Source of the DNA: Acheta domesticus
Lineage: Eukaryota; Arthropoda; Insecta; Orthoptera; Gryllidae
Direction: 5' to 3'
Length of the DNA: 64,000 nt
NCBI GenBank assembly: GCA_031308135.1
Contig: JAHLJT010002630.1
Coordinates: forward strand, 95,772,141-95,836,140
Below are positions 9,446-18,419 of this stretch, one piece after another. The stretch's first letter is position 1; each line of letters starts with the position of its first letter. The position numbers were made by a program, and so were the translations under genes. The notes beneath the pieces were generated by a model. The model was given only the letters and a program-made list of their open reading frames with translations, made no database searches and was not told the DNA's origin.

Positions 9446-10852
9446 ATCCCACTGTTGTATCTGTACCGCCCTCGAAGTTCCAAACACATGTCCCAAGTGG
9501 TACGAACACTCATCAAAACCAGTGACGTTTATTGGACTCTATTCAATTGTACGACCTGCAAATTCAAACTTATCGCTCGATAGCGGCTCACAAACCGGAT
9601 ATTTTTATCCAAGTTTGGAGAAAAAATTGATCTACTTGTAGATGTTGCTGTACCGTGCGATCAAAACGTCGTAACCAAAGAGGCGGAGAAACGTCTTAAA
9701 TGAGGAGCGTTCATGCAATAACAAATATGTCCATCGAAAAAAATTGAATTAGCATTGCAGTAATACTGACTATCAACTGCATCTTATGTCCTGATGTGGA
9801 GGAGAAAAAGTAAATTTATCCCTAATAATTTTACTTGTAAGCATACGAGGTTCAGGCAAAATCCAGTATGTTCACAGCGTTGTTGCAAGCAATAAAGAAC
9901 ATCCGAATAACAAAAAAGATGTCCAAATTCACGAACACGTGATTGCTCATGCCGCATTGTTCATTCCATCTGTGAAGTCTTAACCACAGCGTCCTATTTT
10001 ATCTATTAGACGACTGGGATCTCAAGGACACAAAAATTTTGAGTAGTAAGAACGTACAGAACATCATAAATGTGAAGCGAATCATCAGTAAACAATGAAA
10101 GGGGAGAAGATTGACACAGTCAAAGTTTACCTACAGCAATATTTTAGATGTAATGAAGATCCTACTTTGAACCTTTGGAAACATGTTTTTTCGTTAACAA
10201 ATATGGTACAATTTAGTCTCCAGCAGTTGTCACTTGTATGGGATATACCATTGGCAAAGAGATTTAATATAGCAAGACTATTGACTGAACTTTTCGGAAA
10301 TAAATGGAGATAATTATTCAGATACTCCTGGCATGGAATGGTATTTCTTCGTTACAATTTGTTTTGAGCTAAAAAACACATTGTAAGGGGTAGCGAAGAA
10401 CTGAAAGATAATTGTGATTGTTCAGAAGATGATCATGGCTGGCACACATATTTTAATTTATTTTTAGTTCTTTGTAATTTTATGAAACATGTTTCTCAAA
10501 AACCTGATTTGATGGACATGTTGTTATTTGCATGAACGCTCCTTAAATACAAGTGTTTAGGAATCGAGATCAGCCGAATGTGAGGATTGAGATCTCACGT
10601 CGTCCCGATCATTATCGGAACTCTCGGATTTGTTTCGCAAAATTTGATAAGAACTTGACTAAACTCACAAGTAATTCAAAAGACTGGGAAGTGCAAGAAA
10701 TTGCTTTATTTGGAGCAGTTTACATTTTGCTCAAAGTACTGTAGATGCAGCGATATTTCCTAGATCTGCTCCTTAGGTAGCTGGTTGCAACCAGGAGTAG
10801 ATTTTGTTTTCTGCCGACTCATAACAACTTCAGTCGTGATGTAGTGGAATAA
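9446..10852 (+). mobile_element. Dong/R4-type fragment B, split by a second transposon
   Basis: 9446-9701 matches the C-terminal coding region of the full copy (CTALEVPNTCPKWYEHS and DQNVVTKEAEKRLK equivalents). The match resumes at 10543 with the next codons, 3' UTR included, up to about 10848. A TAA-rich repeat follows to 10987. The two parts join exactly at TTAAAT, which is duplicated around the 841-bp insert at 9702-10542. The coding part has frameshifts and is not functional. Confidence 0.9.
9702..10542. mobile_element. 841-bp inverted-repeat transposon nested in Dong fragment B
   Basis: The ends are inverted repeats of about 32 bp: GGAGCGTTCATGCA at 9704 and its complement TGCATGAACGCTCC ending at 10542, continuing with one indel through ATGTCCATC. 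Copies of TTAAAT flank the insert (9696-9701, 10543-10548). TTAA target duplication (piggyBac or Kolobok type) is possible, but the first bases of the left end then fail to mirror the right. The interior carries a 72-codon frame (10095-10313) that I do not recognise. Confidence 0.8.
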
Positions 10853-10987
10853 TAACAATAATAATAATACTACTAATAATAGTAATAGTAATAATAATAA
10901 TACTAATAATAACAATAATAATAGTAATAATAATAACAATAAAAGTAATAATAATAATAATAATAATAATTATAATAATAATAATTC
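10853..10987. repeat. TAA-rich microsatellite 3' of Dong fragment B
   Basis: AATAATAACAATAATAGTAA-type trinucleotides with substitutions over about 135 bp. It is longer and more degenerate than the runs beside the other Dong copies. Confidence 0.9.
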
Positions 10988-11168
10988 ACAGCAGGTACAA
11001 ACTTGCTCGAATCCGTGATCTACCTCATGTGTCCCCTGTGTAACGCTAAATGAACACCAGTGATTCGCCACCTACGCGCTTGACCAAATGGCTCCACGCC
11101 AAGGGTGGGCGTTGAAATGAATGCAGCTTCAACAGAGGAGTGAGGGTAGGCGTGGGGGGTGTGCGCAG

Positions 11169-11336
11169 GGCGGGCTGATCGCGCTGACGCGGGGGCCGCC
11201 GCTGTGGGGCGTGGCGGCGCGCCGCCGCAGGGACCTCACGCGCGTGCCCACGCTCGACCCCGCGCCCCCCGAGCCGCCGCAGCCGCAGCCGCTGCCACCC
11301 GCACCCTCTGCCAGCGCCCACGCCCACGCACCGCAG
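11169..11336 (+). CDS. Gene 1, exon D: basic and Pro-rich linker
   Basis: A 168-nt exon (56 codons, phase 0 to 0) between GTGCGCAG and CCGCAG/GTAAGC. It encodes GGLIALTRGPPLWGVAARRR, then RDLTRVPTLDPAPPEP and a Pro/Gln/Ala/His-rich end. The first residues extend the exon C hydrophobic segment; the ARRRR cluster immediately after it would tend to sit on the cytoplasmic side if the helix spans a membrane. The donor is strong, the acceptor pyrimidine-poor. Antisense frames over the same bases reflect GC-rich composition. Confidence 0.6.
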
Positions 11337-11370
11337 GTAAGCCAGCTGCTTGCGCCCCGCACGCCTCTGC

Positions 11371-12000
11371 GTCTCTCTCTGTCTCTTTCTGTCTCCGTCT
11401 CTCTCTGTGTCTCTGTGTCTGGCTCTGTGGGTCTCTCTTTGTCTGTCTGACTGTCTGCCTCCGTCTCTCTCTGTATCTGTCTCTTTCTGTCTGCCTCTGT
11501 CTTCGTCTCTCTCTGTGTCTTTTACTGTCTATGTGTATCTCGGTCTCTTTGTCTTTGACTCTGTCGGACTGTCTCCATCTCTCTGTCTGCCTCCGTCTCT
11601 CTATTTGTATCTCTTTCTCACTGTCTCTGTCTCCGTCTCTCTTTGTCTTTGACTCTGTCGGATTGTCTCCGTCTCTCTCTGTCTGCCTCCGTCTCTCTAT
11701 TTGTGTCTGTCTCTTTCTTACTGTCTCTGTCTCCGTCTCTCTCTGTCGTTGACTCTGTCGGAATGTCTCTGTCTCTGTCTGCCTCCGTCTCTCTATCTGT
11801 ATCTGTCTCTTTCTGACTGTCTCTGTCTCCGTCTCTCTCTGTCTCTCTCTTTTCCTGTCTCTGTCTCTCTGCGTCTACCTCTTTGTCTCTGTTTCTTTTT
11901 TGTGTATCTCTCTGTTTCTATGTATCTCTCTCTGCCTCTGTTTCTGTTTTTTGTCTGCCTCTATCTGTCTCTCCGTGTCTCTCTCAGTCTATTTGATGTC
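11371..12000. repeat. Pyrimidine-rich TCTCTG/TCTCTC array with ~95-bp higher-order unit
   Basis: A 630-bp run of CTCTGTCTC variants starting 35 bp after the exon D donor. The phrase GACTCTGTCGGA recurs at 11557, 11651 and 11751, showing a higher-order period of 94-100 bp. A shorter run continues at 12184-12280. Long open frames here are periodicity artefacts. Confidence 0.9.
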
Positions 12001-13146
12001 GAAGGCTTACTTAAACAGAGACGTGCGAAATTTCTTGGCTCCACGGACAAGGCCGCGTCGAAGGGTGCGATGCAGACGATTTGATCATCTTATCGTGATT
12101 TTTCTCATCGTCGTATGACCACGATAAGAAGCCGAAACGTTGACATCACAGCCCTCGAAGCGGCGTCATCCGGTTAGTCACGATGTCTCTCTCTTTCTCT
12201 CACTATCTGCCACTCTGTCTCAGTATCTCTCTCTCTCTCTCTCTCAGTATGTTTGTATCTCTCTCAGTATCTCTCTGTATTTATTTTACAGTACGTATAG
12301 AACGGCAACATTTCAGAGTTGGTTCAAATTCTTGAAAAAATAATTTAGATACAGGCACGCTCATGAAACTATGTATTTTAGATAAGAAAATCGAAGTAGT
12401 GTTTTGAAATACTTTTCAAAATATAAAATACAAATAATGGTGATCTAACGTTTTCTTCATTTATTTTCCATAAAGTTTGTAATGATTAACAATTTATGCA
12501 ATTGGTTTCATAAGGATCAAAGTGATAAAACCATGTTTTCTCAGCGTATCATTCTCAATGGATCTTTGAGCCTAACTAAACAATTCTGGGAAAGTTCAAG
12601 ATGCAGCCAAAAGCCATATTATGACCAATACATTACAACACATAGTTCTGGGTTTATCTGCAGCAATTGGTTCTTTGGGTAGTTTATGTTTTCCATAAAC
12701 CTAGTACTTCGCACTTAGGCCCTTATGAAACTAAATACTTCAATTTGATGTTACCCTTTAACCCAACAAGCCAATAAAACGTACATAACTAATTTTTGTT
12801 CTCTGTAGACTATTTCTTAGTTCAACAAACGAAAAAATATCTTTCAACTGGACCTTTCGACTGGATATTTTATTATAAACATTTTTCGAACACTAGAATT
12901 TGAATTTAAACCACCATAGTTCTTTTTCAGTCTAGGGGAAACTACAATATTTCCAGATTTCCCTTGCTCCGTTCTAGAATTGGCTAGTTTAATCTTTTAT
13001 GAATTTTTAAAACAAAACCTTTCATAATTTGTACAAGATTATTTGGTCCACATTAATTTAGTATAATTTTGCATTTGCTGTCATTATAGGGATTTCAGTG
13101 GTATATCTTTGCATTTGCACTCATTACAGGGATTTCGGTGTCTTTC
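12001..13146. other. Intronic DNA, no gene recognised
   Basis: Contains GAAGCCGAAACGTTGAC at 12128-12145, a phrase similar to GACCGAAACGTCAG at 13237, followed by simple repeats and AT-rich sequence. The 66-codon frame at 12482-12682 has no domain or splice support. Confidence 0.4.
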
Positions 13147-13294
13147 GTATTCTTGGCTGTCCGGGATGAGCCGCGTCTGACTTTCTTCAAGCAGTTTGCT
13201 TGAGCAGTGTAGCTCTGAAGAAGGCCACAGCAAGGTGACCGAAACGTCAGCTCCATCGACTGAGACGCGGCTCATCCCGGACAGCCAAGAATAC
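13147..13294. repeat. Hairpin with perfect 32-bp arms
   Basis: The arm 13147-13178 (starts GTATTCTTGGCTGTCCGGGA) and the arm 13263-13294 are exact reverse complements, separated by 84 bp containing CTCTGAAGAAGGCCACAGC and GGTGACCGAAACGTCAG. It may be a MITE or a Penelope-like element end; no protein is present. Confidence 0.8.
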
Positions 13295-13419
13295 AATGAC
13301 TCCGGCCGCGGAAGCCTACGAACTCATTCAGTGTCTTTCTACTAAATATATTTATTTTATACATGTCACATTATTTGTTTATTGTTCCATTTGTTCTATG
13401 TTCCTTCCCTCCTTGAGTT

Positions 13420-13880
13420 ACAATGAGGGACATTGAGCACTGAGTGCGTGCGCTGTGGATAATGAGTGCGTGCTGTGTTGAGTCATCTGTCTTGGTGCGT
13501 CTGCCGTGTTGAGTAAGCGGTGACATTAAGCACGTAATTTAATGTGTCAGTTTCGCAGTTGAGAACGTGCTATATTGAAAGAACTGTACCAGTGAGAGCG
13601 GTCGCTGTATAGCCAGCTATGCAATTGAGAGCTAGCACTGTCGAGTCATTCACGTAATTGAATGCGTGCGCTCTTAGGTCAGCTGTATCAATGAGTGCGT
13701 GCGCTGTTGAATCATCTGTCATTGAGTGCGTGAGTTGTTGGGGCATCTTTGTCATTCAGCGCGTATGCTGTTGAGTCATCAATACTATTGAGCGCATGCA
13801 CTGTTGAGTCAGCTGTGCCATTGGGCGTGTGGGCTGGCTGCGTCAGTTATGCCATTGAGCGTGTGCGGTGTTAAGTTAGC
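13420..13880. repeat. Degenerate GTGCG(C)TG-TTGAGTCA minisatellite
   Basis: Repeats of about 40-45 bp of the form CATTGAGTGCGTGCGCTGTT plus GAGTCATCTGT, drifting in sequence, for example near 13433, 13690, 13722 and 13790. The right end merges into the hairpin at 13801-13972. Confidence 0.7.
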
Positions 13881-14164
13881 TTCATTGGCACAGCTAACTT
13901 AACACCGCACACGCTCAATGGCATAACTGACGCAGCCAGCCCACACGCCCAACGGCACAGCTGACTCAACAGAGTAGGCGCGAAAATGGCACAGGTTTGT
14001 CCTCTACAGCGCGCACGGTCATTGGCACGGCTCACTCAACACCGCACACGCTCAATGGCATAAGTGACGCAGCCAGCCCACACGCCCAATGGCACAGCCG
14101 ACTCAACAGAGTAGGCGCGAAAATGGCACAGCTTTGTTCTCTACAGCGGCCACGGTCATTGGCA
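13801..14164. repeat. 80-bp inverted repeat joined to two 137-bp tandem units
   Basis: 13801-13880 and 13893-13972 are reverse complements with a single obvious mismatch and a 12-bp loop. The right arm is also the start of a tandem repeat: CATTGGCA ends at 13890, 14027 and 14164, giving two units of exactly 137 bp that share GAGTAGGCGCGAAAATGGCA. Inversion of part of the neighbouring minisatellite followed by duplication would explain the layout. Confidence 0.85.
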
Positions 14165-14292
14165 CAGCTAACTTAGCACCGCTTATTTGCGAAGTTTCCA
14201 CGTTTCCTCCCCGGACACCCTGTATTTTGTACCTCCGTGCTGTGAAGAGTTGTGCGCTGTAGAGAGCGACTGCGAGGGCTGTTTCCGCGCAG

Positions 14293-14489
14293 GGGCGCCC
14301 GTCTTCGCGAGCGCCGCCGCGGGACGCGCCCGCGGGCGAGGCCGAGGACGCGGGCGACGGCGCGGGCGGTGGCGCGGGCGCGGGCGCGGGCGAGAGCGAC
14401 CGTTGCGTGGAGTTCGGCGTGTGCACGCTGGGCCGCCAGCTGAGCTCCCAACTCGGCAGCACAGGGCGCCTGCTCGCGCGCTACATCAG
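14293..14489 (+). CDS. Gene 1, exon E: Gly/Ala-rich then Cys-containing exon
   Basis: A 197-nt exon after acceptor GTTTCCGCGCAG, ending ACATCAG/GTGAGC. Phase 0 at entry matches exon D; phase 2 at exit (AG) matches the single C opening exon F. It encodes a Pro/Arg start, an acidic Gly/Ala stretch, then SDRCVEFGVCTLGRQLSSQL and a further GSTGRLLARYI. The last 33 residues are not low-complexity and look like a folded segment with two cysteines four residues apart. Three frames are open here because of GC content; this one is chosen by splice phase on both sides. Family not recognised. Confidence 0.65.
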
Positions 14490-14527
14490 GTGAGCACCCG
14501 GCTGCGACTGTTCGGCGGGAAACCTCT

Positions 14528-15006
14528 TTTCCGCTGGCACTACGACTTTCGATTACCACAAAAATACATTTGCCATCATTTAGAACTATTTAATTGCTAG
14601 TTAATTATGCAAAAATTGTTTGGCTCTTCAAACACCGTAGTAATTAATGATGAACCAGCCCCCAAGAGTTCAGCTGGCACACCACATTCGGCTACCACAA
14701 CAAATGTGCCACTATTGAGAACTATTTAATTTCTAATTAATTGCTCAAAAATAATTGTATCTTCAAACTTGCAAGTAATTAAGTGTAGTTAATTAGCAAT
14801 GAAATAGTTCTAAATAGTGACACATCTGTTATTGTGGTAGCCGAATGTGGCGTGCAAGCTGAACTCTTAAGGACTAGTTCATCATTAATTACTCCGGAGT
14901 TTGAAGAGCAATGAAATTACATTTGCGTTATTAATTAGCAATTAAATAGTTCTAAATAGTGACATATGTGTTTTTGTAGTAACCGAAAGTTGTAGTGCCA
15001 GCGGAA
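14528..15006. mobile_element. Foldback element of about 480 bp
   Basis: From TTCCGCTGGCACTAC at the left to GTAGTGCCAGCGGAA at the right, the two halves are imperfect reverse complements about 230 bp long, sharing AGAACTATTTAATTGCTA, GTAATTAATGATGAAC, AAGAGTTCAGCT and CACATTCGGCTACCAC. It starts about 38 bp after the exon E donor. No coding capacity. Confidence 0.85.
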
Positions 15007-15109
15007 GGGAGCTATGTGGGAATGCTGTTCTCTTTGGAGCTTCGTTTGCTGGGGGATACCAGAGTTCAAGTCCCGACGGAGGCGAATTTTGACACGAGCT
15101 ACATAGCTA

Positions 15110-15339
15110 CAGTGGTGCTAACAAAAACCGCATCACCTAAAGAAAATGGACATTCCGTATTTTCCTAATCCATTAGTCTCTCAGAAATTGGTAATCATCA
15201 ATTTTATGTGGATTATATGTTTATGATTCCATTACTTTCATAACTCACTCGATATTTGCAAATCAAGTGGTGTGTTTTCAGGATTATTTTGCAGATTACA
15301 TCTGTGAGCGAGTTGATGCGGTTTCATTGAGCACTACTG
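15110..15339. mobile_element. Tc1/mariner-type MITE, copy 1
   Basis: Flanked by TA (15108-15109, 15340-15341), with ends CAGTGGTGCTAACAAAAACC and its imperfect complement AGCACTACTG. A second copy with the same interior (CCGTATTTTCCTAATCCA, TTTTATGTGGATTATATG) is at 30140-30372. 230 bp, non-coding. Confidence 0.9.
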
Positions 15340-15660
15340 TAAGTCGAATTCAGCCTCTGTCTCGAGAACTCGATCGGCCGGCTGCTCCGATGGTTGGTTT
15401 TTCGTGGTTTCTCTGATAAATAGCAGATGAATACCGGGGCCTTAACCTAACAAACGGGCCGGGCACCGCGCGCAATCTTTACTGCCTTAACCTCCTCCTA
15501 ACCTCTTCCCTTACACTTACATTTGCACGCAATGCATTGCCAAACATGTCAGGAACCCAGTCGGGAAATTAGAGTTTGAGCCGGTGGTAGAGATTCATTG
15601 AGGAGGACTTACCTCGGAAGCCGACGTGTAAGTCGGCGCAGGATCTTCCCATCCAGCGGG

Positions 15661-15936
15661 TATAGAGTCCCTAGAACCAGAGTCTGGCACAACCGCCGCA
15701 ATTTAATATCCTGTCACCCAAAAATCCCGCCAGGCACCAATCAGGAACTGAAGGGAAATTGTGACAATTGGTGACATTATGAAGATTTTTCAAGAATATT
15801 AATAGTGATTTCGGGTGGATTCATGATTCACAACATACAGAACATTATACAGTTCCAATTTTCCTGACAACTGGACATAAACTGGCGGGATCGGTGGAAC
15901 AATGGAATGCCCTACTCTCTGTATCTAGGGACTCAA
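15661..15936. mobile_element. MITE with 7-bp CAGCGGG duplication
   Basis: The 276-bp insert interrupts the SINE; CAGCGGG is present on both sides (15654-15660, 15937-15943). Ends TATAGAGTCCCTAGA and, on the other strand, TTGAGTCCCTAGA are inverted repeats, and the interior carries ATCCCGCCAG / CTGGCGGGAT in inverted order. The 7-8 bp duplication suggests an hAT-type element; the superfamily is an inference. Confidence 0.8.
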
Positions 15937-16040
15937 CAGCGGGGGAGGAACAGTGTCCTCTAGATGCACAAAACATTCACTACACTGACGGGAATATTGA
16001 CCATGGCAGTTGAATTGCCCGGAAGCATTAATCAATCATT

Positions 16041-17027
16041 TTAAATTAAATATTATTAAATATAGTTTATAACGTAGTCTCGCATTATACACAAATCGGC
16101 AATATTAGTAGACTTTAAGATGATTGCTTTAAATTACCATATAAAAATTGAAAAAATAAGTCAAAAGAGTTTAAAAACACGGTTCATGTTTTATTATTGC
16201 AATGCCAATATTAAAAGATGATCTCAGGTTATGCTGTAAACATAAAATAAGGGAAAATAAAAAAAGAACCTTCATTCTAACTCTCACCACCAGACGTCAT
16301 TTTCTCTTAGTTTCTCACTTTTGAAGCAAGTGGAAAGTGTCCATTTTGTGAGTGTGTGTTTCATGCTTTAAGTAGCCACAATTGACCCAATAGCCACTAC
16401 TGGTGTCGTTACTGTATATTATCCATATTGGAGAGAATTTCCCCTAAACCAAACCAAACTAAGAGAACTAACAGCCAGTTTCACCGCCATTACTTAAAAT
16501 TTTAAGTTCCTGCGAGTTACTATTCTCTGAATTAAACACAGCTTCACTTACTATACTCCGATTTAAACACAGCTATACTCCGTTTTAAACACAGCTTACA
16601 GCCTCCGCCAATTGTAGGCCATCCTCCTTTGCCTGTCTCTGCCGTTCCTGTGGGTTACTATACTCCGAATTAAACACAGCTTCACTGATTATATTCCGAT
16701 TTAAACACAGCTATACTCTGATTTAAACAAAGCTAAACTCCGATTTAAACACTGCTCCACTTCAACGTCACGACCTGAACGGAGAGGGAAACAATGTGAT
16801 CCAACCGGGAGCTCCAATACCAAAATTGTGAGTCATAACGAAACTCCTGATTGGATGAGGGCGTCCCCCTATCCGATGATCTCGTGACCTTGAAGTGAAG
16901 TTGTGTTTAAATCAAAGTATACTCCTTGGTGGTCTTTCAGAGACGTCAACTCTTTTCCAGGCACAGGAATCGAGAGTTTGAATTAGGAGAAAAGTAATTT
17001 TGTTAGGGTGTACCCGGGCGGTGTGTT
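16041..17027. repeat. Intronic DNA with a CTCCG(A/T)TTTAAACACAGC repeat cluster
   Basis: Between 16505 and 16760 the phrase TATACTCCGATTTAAACACA recurs about eight times with variations, arranged as two blocks 138 bp apart (GTTCCTG at 16506 and 16644). The complement, TTGTGTTTAAATCAAAGTATACTC, reappears at 16899-16923 (first 20 bases TTGTGTTTAAATCAAAGTAT). The remainder of the interval is AT-rich and shows nothing else. Confidence 0.7.
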
Positions 17028-17768
17028 GATTGATTTCCGACCACGTCAACCGCTGTCATTAGTCCCTTAAGCATGGTGCGAGTTTTAACACGGGCGGTGG
17101 CAGTGATCTTTCCCCGCTGAATGGCAAGATTCCTATCTACACGTCGGCTATCAAGGTTTTCCCCATGCACGGCATTCATCTCCCATCAGCGGGGCACCGC
17201 CCCAGCCGCGACAAGCTCTAAGCTCCCGACCGGTCTCCCGGCATGTGTGGTAGTGTGCTGCATATTAGTGTCAGTGTGTGTGTAAGAGGAGAGGATAGGA
17301 CAAGGAAGAGGAAGGAAAGATCGCGCGCGTTTGTTAGGGTACTGCTCCGGCATTCGCCTGGTGTTGATCGAAGAAATCACGGAAAACTACCGATCAGAGC
17401 AACCGGCCGCTAGAATACTCCTCCAGACAGCAGCTGAATTCGACCTAGCTGAAAAGCTATGGTCCGATTAAAATAAGTTGGTGATTGTCAGTTATGCTTC
17501 GGAAGCTGTAGCTTCATACAATATGAGTGCACGAGTTGAGTACTTTAATAAGTATTTAATTCAAGTGTGTATTTTCGTGTCCCGGGAACACATGCTCAGT
17601 TGTACGCAACCTGTCAACGTCGCTCCTTTCCATTCGCAACTGTCAATCACCAACTTATTTTAATCGGACCATAATGTTGAAAATCCTGCCGCCGTCAGTA
17701 CTCGAACCAAGGACCTCCCGGTCAGAGGCGCTGCAGCGACATCAGTTGATGCACTGAGGCCCCTCTCC
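17028..17768 (-). mobile_element. SINE, minus orientation, split by a MITE
   Basis: On the minus strand it shows the tRNA-like head with CTTGGTTCGAGTACTGACGG, the ATTCGACCTAGCT region, CCAGGCGAATGCCGGAGCAG, the GCGCGCGATCTTTCC block and a tail near ATTGATTGATT. The insert at 17460-17671 separates head from body. Confidence 0.85.
17460..17671. mobile_element. 212-bp MITE with perfect 28-bp inverted ends
   Basis: Begins TGGTCCGATTAAAATAAGTT and ends with its exact complement; flanked by TA at 17458-17459 and 17672-17673. It sits inside a SINE and is therefore the younger insertion. A 61-codon frame inside has no support. Confidence 0.92.
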
Positions 17769-17858
17769 CGATGGGAGGGTGGGAGTAGGGGCGGGTAGGC
17801 AAGCAGCTGTTGGGGAACAGCTGCTGTGACCCGTGCGCGTGCGCATGTGCGTGCGCAG

Positions 17859-17996
17859 CGCGTGGGCGGGGCTGTCGCTGGGACGAGAGCTGCGCGCGCG
17901 GGCGGAGGCGGCGGGCGACGCGGGGCTGCGCCTGGGCGACTGCGCGCGCCTCTTCCCCGGCTGCGCCCAGCGCCAGCGCCGGCACGCGTCCGACAG
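17859..17996 (+). CDS. Gene 1, exon F: Arg/Ala/Leu-rich exon with Cys pair
   Basis: A 138-nt exon after acceptor GTGCGTGCGCAG, ending TCCGACAG/GTACGT. Its first base completes the Ser codon begun by exon E (AG+C). It then reads AWAGLSLGRELRARAEAAGD, followed by GLRLGDCARLFPGCAQRQRR. The GDC...FPGC spacing with the two cysteines of exon E suggests disulfides in a secreted or luminal domain (inference). Exit phase is 2; the next exon is not identified in this window. The last 47 nt plus the start of the intron are the founder of the tandem array that follows. Confidence 0.65.
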
Positions 17997-18416
17997 GTAC
18001 GTACACTCGGTCCCAGCTCACCGAGAACGACTCTTCCCTGGTTGCGTCCAGCGGCAGCGGCGGCACGCGACCGCCAGGTACGTACACTCGGTCCCGGTTC
18101 GCCGAGAACGACTCTTTCCCGGCTGCGCCCAACGCCAGCGACCGCAAGGTACGTACACTCGGTCCCGGCTCACCGAGAACAACTCTTTCCCGGCTGTGCC
18201 CAACGCCAGCGACCGCAAGGTACGTACACTTGGTCCCGGCTCGCCGAGAACGACTCTTTCCCGGCTGTGCCCAACGCCAGCGACCACAAGGTACGTACAC
18301 TCGGTCCCGACTCGCCGAGAGCGACTCTTCCCTGCTTGCGTCCAGCGGCAGCGGCGGCACGCGACCGCCAGGTACGTACACTCGGTTCCGGGTCGCCGTG
18401 ATCTAGCCGAGAACAA
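17950..18416 (+). repeat. Sixfold tandem array of the exon F 3' border and splice donor
   Basis: Units start at 17950, 18031, 18112, 18183, 18254 and 18325 (lengths 81, 81, 71, 71, 71, 92). Each contains an exon-like part starting CTCTT(C/T)CC, then CAG or AAG followed by GTACGTACACT(C/T)GG and a short intron-like part ending near GAGAACGA. Donor-like GT positions are 17997, 18078, 18149, 18220, 18291 and 18372. The 71-bp units lack 10 bp of the exon-like part. All three plus frames stay open through most of the array, so any donor could be used without an early stop. A truncated seventh start, CTCTTTTCAATTCAG, follows. Confidence 0.9.
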
Positions 18417-18419
18417 CTC

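Larger units (their letters stand above)
15016..16040 (+). mobile_element. SINE, plus orientation, carrying two nested MITEs
   Basis: tRNA-like head (B box GAGTTCAAGTCCCGACGGAG) followed by GACACGAGCTACATAGC, then a TA-flanked MITE. The SINE body resumes at 15342 (TCGAATTCAGCCTCTGTCTC) through the CAAACGGGCCGGGCACCGCG block to CAGCGGG at 15660, where a second MITE is inserted. The body resumes again at 15937 and ends near CATTAATCAATCAT. Removing both inserts gives a layout like that of 55466-55965. Confidence 0.75.

Noticed and set aside
9192..9641. 149-codon ORF as a single-exon gene
   Set aside because: Only 9257-9347 has splice borders and protein-like composition; the remainder is intron, microsatellite and Dong sequence.
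11159..12084. ORFs up to 197 codons with Leu/Ser/Cys repeats
   Set aside because: Translation of the TCTCTG array; only the first part, exon D in another frame, is supported.
13210..13250. Hammerhead-like core (CTGAAGA ... GAAAC GTC) in the 13147-13294 hairpin
   Set aside because: CTGAAGA and GAAAC are present, but stem II cannot form more than two pairs and the base required before the cleavage site is wrong.
17722..18381. 219-codon minus-strand ORF across the donor array
   Set aside because: It is the antisense of a tandem repeat and includes SINE sequence at its upstream end; no splice or domain evidence.
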